Shown here in pieces: positions 60,731 through 64,000 of a stretch of DNA of 64,000 bases. The number at the start of each line of letters is the position of its first letter. Within the stretch, counting starts at the first letter, position 1. The position numbers and the translations under genes were made by a program. The notes beneath the pieces were generated by a model. The model ran no database searches. It saw only the letters and a program-made list of their open reading frames with translations, and was not told the origin of the DNA. The stretch is from Talpa occidentalis (taxonomy: Eukaryota > Chordata > Mammalia > Eulipotyphla > Talpidae), in NCBI RefSeq assembly GCF_014898055.3, contig NW_023601543.1, positions 16,313,433 to 16,377,432 of the forward strand, in the 5' to 3' direction.

Positions 60731-61265
60731 AAAGGGTTAAAAAAATATCCTGCTAGCAGTTGAAAATTTCTTACATGCCTAAGACAAAGCAAATATATTA
60801 TCAGGTCCTTAAATGAACATTTAAAAATGTTTGCTTCAAAATCAGCTTTTCCATTATTAAGGTTTTTTTTCTTAAGCTTTTGATGATTGCAAAGAATCAC
60901 TCTTTTAGACAGGAAGAACTTGAAATGGTCTTATGAATACTTTTCAGATATAGCACCTGGTGGGTTTAAAATTGTAATGAACAGTGCACATAGTTCCTTT
61001 ATAAGAAGAAATAACTAGTTGATATAAAGGCAAATAATCTTCTAAGGATTGTAGAGGAAGATTAATGGCAATACCACCACCTTTAAGCTTAGCATCTCCT
61101 AAACATCTTAACACCCACTAAACACATACTTCACATATATACAAACACATCGAAATAACATAATAGTATCTTCCAAGAAGATAAACTAGGTCCCCAAGAA
61201 AATAATCAGCCTATGGGATTTGATTGTCCTGTATTTCATGAAGAAGTCTTCACACTGGTCTGGTT
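60731..61265. other. Single-copy DNA
   Basis: No repeat or gene recognised. Confidence 0.35.
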
Positions 61266-61279
61266 AAGAAATGAATGGG

Positions 61280-61558
61280 GGGGCGGTTCTCCCTGGTGGC
61301 GCAAGGAGTTAAGCACCACACTATGAGGCAATCTGCAGCCTCTGCAGAATAAGTTTGATCCCCGATCGGCCAGGGAGCAACCCACATGGCACAGCAGACC
61401 TCTTCTGTCTTGCCCACTGCTCCCCTCAGAAGTGTATTTTAGTCAGTCTGCCTGTTCTGTTCCCTACTCTGTCTCTGGTGAATCCTCTCATCCCCCGCAT
61501 CTCTGGCCTGTACCCCAGCTCTTGTATGCATAAATAAATAAATCTTTAGGGAAAAAAA
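61280..61558 (+). mobile_element. tRNA-derived SINE, plus copy
   Basis: Full copy with a short G-rich start ('gggcggttctccctggtggcgcaagg') and tail 'cataaataaataaatctttaggg' plus A-run. The TSD aagaaatgaatggg (14 bp, perfect) is at 61266-61279 and 61559-61572. Tail differences from the other copies suggest its own 3' end variation. Confidence 0.9.
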
Positions 61559-61572
61559 AAGAAATGAATGGG

Positions 61573-62545
61573 AATCACAAAGATCTCAGCAAATCAGTGT
61601 GAACTACTACACTTGATGAAATGGGTTTAGTCTTAAAGTTCATTGAGGAGCAAGCAAGAGAGGGATATATTTAATTTTATTTTCTTCTTGTTCATGAATG
61701 AGCTTTGATCACTGAGCCTGTTAATAAATTAGACCTTTGTGAACATATCTATTAATTATAAAATGGAAAAGACAGAAACTGGACTTAAGGATTTATTATC
61801 CATAATATACTGGCCAAGTAATCAAATTAATCTCATACAGATTAGTAGGAGAAAAGAACAAATTTAACTATACAGTATGGGAAAATCTACATAAAAATGA
61901 AGATTCTGAAGTCAGTGGATCAATGGAGGTATGTAACCTTGCAAAGCAATGGGAAAGGGACCTGGCGAAAGAGAGAAGATGACATGTGATGCTCTGTAAT
62001 TAGATACTTGCCCTGACACATAGGTTTCTAGAATAGTAAGGTTGTATCTGGTAATAACCTGAATTCTGAGTAAGACCATCAATTTTCATTCTTCTAGGTA
62101 GTTAAAAGAATTGTACAAGTTTCTCATGCACTTGCAGGGCCTGTATTGACCTCTATTTGGGAAAGACATACTGAATATCTTGGGGAGGCCTAACCTTCAG
62201 ATATATTTTGTATATGTATGCTATAATGTATGGGGTAGAAGTACACATGTATGCTTTTAATTTAATAGAAATTAAGATTATTCCCCAAACACATTTTCTT
62301 TATACCATTTTTATCTACACAACATTAATACAAGATGTTAAAAGTTTACAAACTTGGACCATGAACCTTTGTCCCATATCTTAGCTATGAAGGCATGACT
62401 TCTGGAACCTCTCTTGATAAAAATACTGGTCTTCCGGTACTCCATAGTGGTCGTTTAGCCTGGAAAAACTAAGTTCTCAGATGAAAGTTTTAGAAATTGT
62501 CTCTTTATATCTAATCAACCAAAACCGAAGCCACATCCAAGTGCT
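61573..62545. other. Single-copy DNA
   Basis: About 1 kb with no recognised feature. Confidence 0.35.
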
Positions 62546-62625
62546 AATTTAATGCTGGAATCACAGAGTTCTTCTGATGGAAGGAAATTTAATGCTGGAA
62601 TCACAGAATTCTTCTGATGGAAGAG
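62546..62625. repeat. 40-bp tandem duplication, two copies
   Basis: The word starting aatttaatgctggaatcaca and ending tgatggaagga occupies 62546-62585 and recurs at 62586-62625 (period 40) with about three differences (GAGTTC versus GAATTC, and the last bases). A local replication-slippage duplication, not a mobile element. Confidence 0.85.
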
Positions 62626-64000
62626 AAAAAAAATGAGACAGTTGACATAACTCATTCTCCACCTCCTGGACTCTCACACTATATTCCTTTTTGCGCTTAC
62701 CTCCTACAGAAGACAACATTTCAAAAAATTAATTCTTAACAAAGTAAATACTTGGTCCTCAGCCAGTGAATACTCTTGAAGTTTTAATTGAAGTAAGTGC
62801 CTTATCTGTAGGCTGAGTTTTATGAACCTTTGGCAATTTCCCTGATGACAATTTAATCCTCTTTCTGTCATCCAGATTGGCTCCTGTGTGCACCAATCTG
62901 ACAAATCCTGTTTCAGAGCAAAAACTGTGGCATTGTGTCTAAGGCAAGTCCATTTGTCCTTACTTCAGTATTCTTAGAGGTAAACAGGACTGATAATTAC
63001 TGTTTGACTCTGCAAAAGGTTTTTGAAAATAGCTAAGCCAAGACTCATTTTAAAAGCATATTATATACCCTTTTAACACATTGCTGCTAAAATCACTCTG
63101 ATTAATAATCACTGGTTGGTGCATATGAACATAATATGTGGTAGAGGAAATTTTGAATTGTTAATAATTTATAATTTCAGCACTGAATAACTTCAACTCT
63201 AGAACCATCTGTCCATTCTGCACAACCTATGACCTAACGTCTGGAGCTCTGCAAAGCTGGGCACCTACATTTACAATAATGGGACATATGAGTTTGTAGC
63301 TTGTCATGCTCTGTTTTGAATCATCCTCACCAAATCCAATTATTCCAAAGATATTGTCAAGGAAAAAATACATCTTATTTTTCTTTTCTCCTGTCGACTT
63401 TGTGAGATGCATGGGAGTACCTCTGAGTCTTAAGATTAAACAGCCTCTATGTTCTTCAGTGAGATTGAGGAAAACTGAATAACTACAGCCATCTTAAATG
63501 TCATCTTCAGTTAAAGAAAAAGGAGGAATATAAGGAGTTGGGATCTGAGATTTCAGAGGAGAGGATGATAATTTACAGCGGGCACATAGGGAAAGCAAAT
63601 GTTTAATAAATATTTGTTGGGCCATTCAAAAACAAAAGCACAGAGAGAAATTTTAACAAACTTTGCTAGGTTTCCCCAAATCTACCACAATCAGCTGATA
63701 GTCCTTGTAGACACCATTGCCAATAGCTTCCTTTTCCCTCAAGATGAGAGACACCCTTACAAATGATGATTTCCCCTTACATGTGTAAGTGTCTCTTACA
63801 AAAAAGCAAAATTTCTCAGTTTTCAGAGTTTTTCCTGTGTCTGCTATTTCTTAAAAATAACCAGGCTAAAATAATCCTTATACCAAAGACATACATTTCG
63901 GGATGACAAACTTATTCCCTTTCATCAGTATAACTCAGGAACAACCAAAAAGAAAATATGCAGAGTGCCACAGGCTTTCCATACATTCTCGAAGGGCTCT
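62626..64000. other. Single-copy DNA to window end
   Basis: No repeat family, gene or RNA recognised. Short frames such as 62904-62704 and 63412-63227 (minus) lack recognisable domains. Confidence 0.35.

Overview
This window is vertebrate (placental mammal) intergenic DNA built mostly from retrotransposons. I see no intact host protein-coding gene, no spliced gene model, no RNA gene and no bacterial-style feature. The signals for a mammal are LINE-1 (L1) ORF1/ORF2 remains of several ages, MIR SINEs, MaLR-type LTRs, a Tigger DNA-transposon fragment and processed copies of U2AF2 and ferritin light chain mRNAs. One tRNA-derived SINE of about 265 bp occurs at least 16 times, mostly with clean target-site duplications (TSDs). 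Its sequence reminds me of bat lineage SINEs of the Rhinolophus/Hipposideros type, so a bat is my best guess. That rests on memory and should be checked.

Layout. 1-392: Tigger transposase remnant. 0.8-4.9 kb: nested L1 pieces, two SINEs, a young truncated L1 abutting an older twin-primed L1. 5.6-12.1 kb: old L1M fragments with a young truncated L1 at 7.6-8.8 kb. 14.4-16.1 kb: three consecutive L1 3' ends. 16.6-21.5 kb: largely single-copy, with one old LTR-like repeat. 22.0-24.8 kb: an L1 mosaic in opposing orientations. 25.0-25.6 kb: MaLR LTR. 28.4-28.6 kb: MIR. 28.6-30.4 kb: U2AF2 processed pseudogene, followed by old L1. 31.6-32.9 kb: young twin-primed L1 with a perfect 15-bp TSD. 34.7-35.6 kb: a poly(A)-only insertion next to an LTR-like unit with a ZNF143-type motif and TATA box. 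36.3-37.5 kb: old L1. 37.7-44.13 kb: a near full-length minus-strand L1 (about 6.4 kb) with GC-rich 5'UTR, ORF1, ORF2 and 3'UTR, broken by stops and frameshifts. 44.9-57 kb: MIRs, SINEs and single-copy DNA, with an old L1 split by an LTR-like insert at 53.1-54.6 kb. 58.0-60.7 kb: ferritin light chain retrocopy split by a solo LTR, then old L1. 61-64 kb: a SINE, a 40-bp tandem duplication and single-copy DNA.

The coding-looking stretches are ORF2/ORF1 remnants, retrocopies or antisense shadows of these. Function, if any, would be regulatory (LTR and L1 promoters, possible conserved non-coding blocks). I found no new biological system. The best observations are structural: two twin-priming inversions, a solo LTR whose TSD is read inside a pseudogene, tandem monomers in an L1 5'UTR, a body-less poly(A) insertion, and long antisense frames in the L1 promoter.
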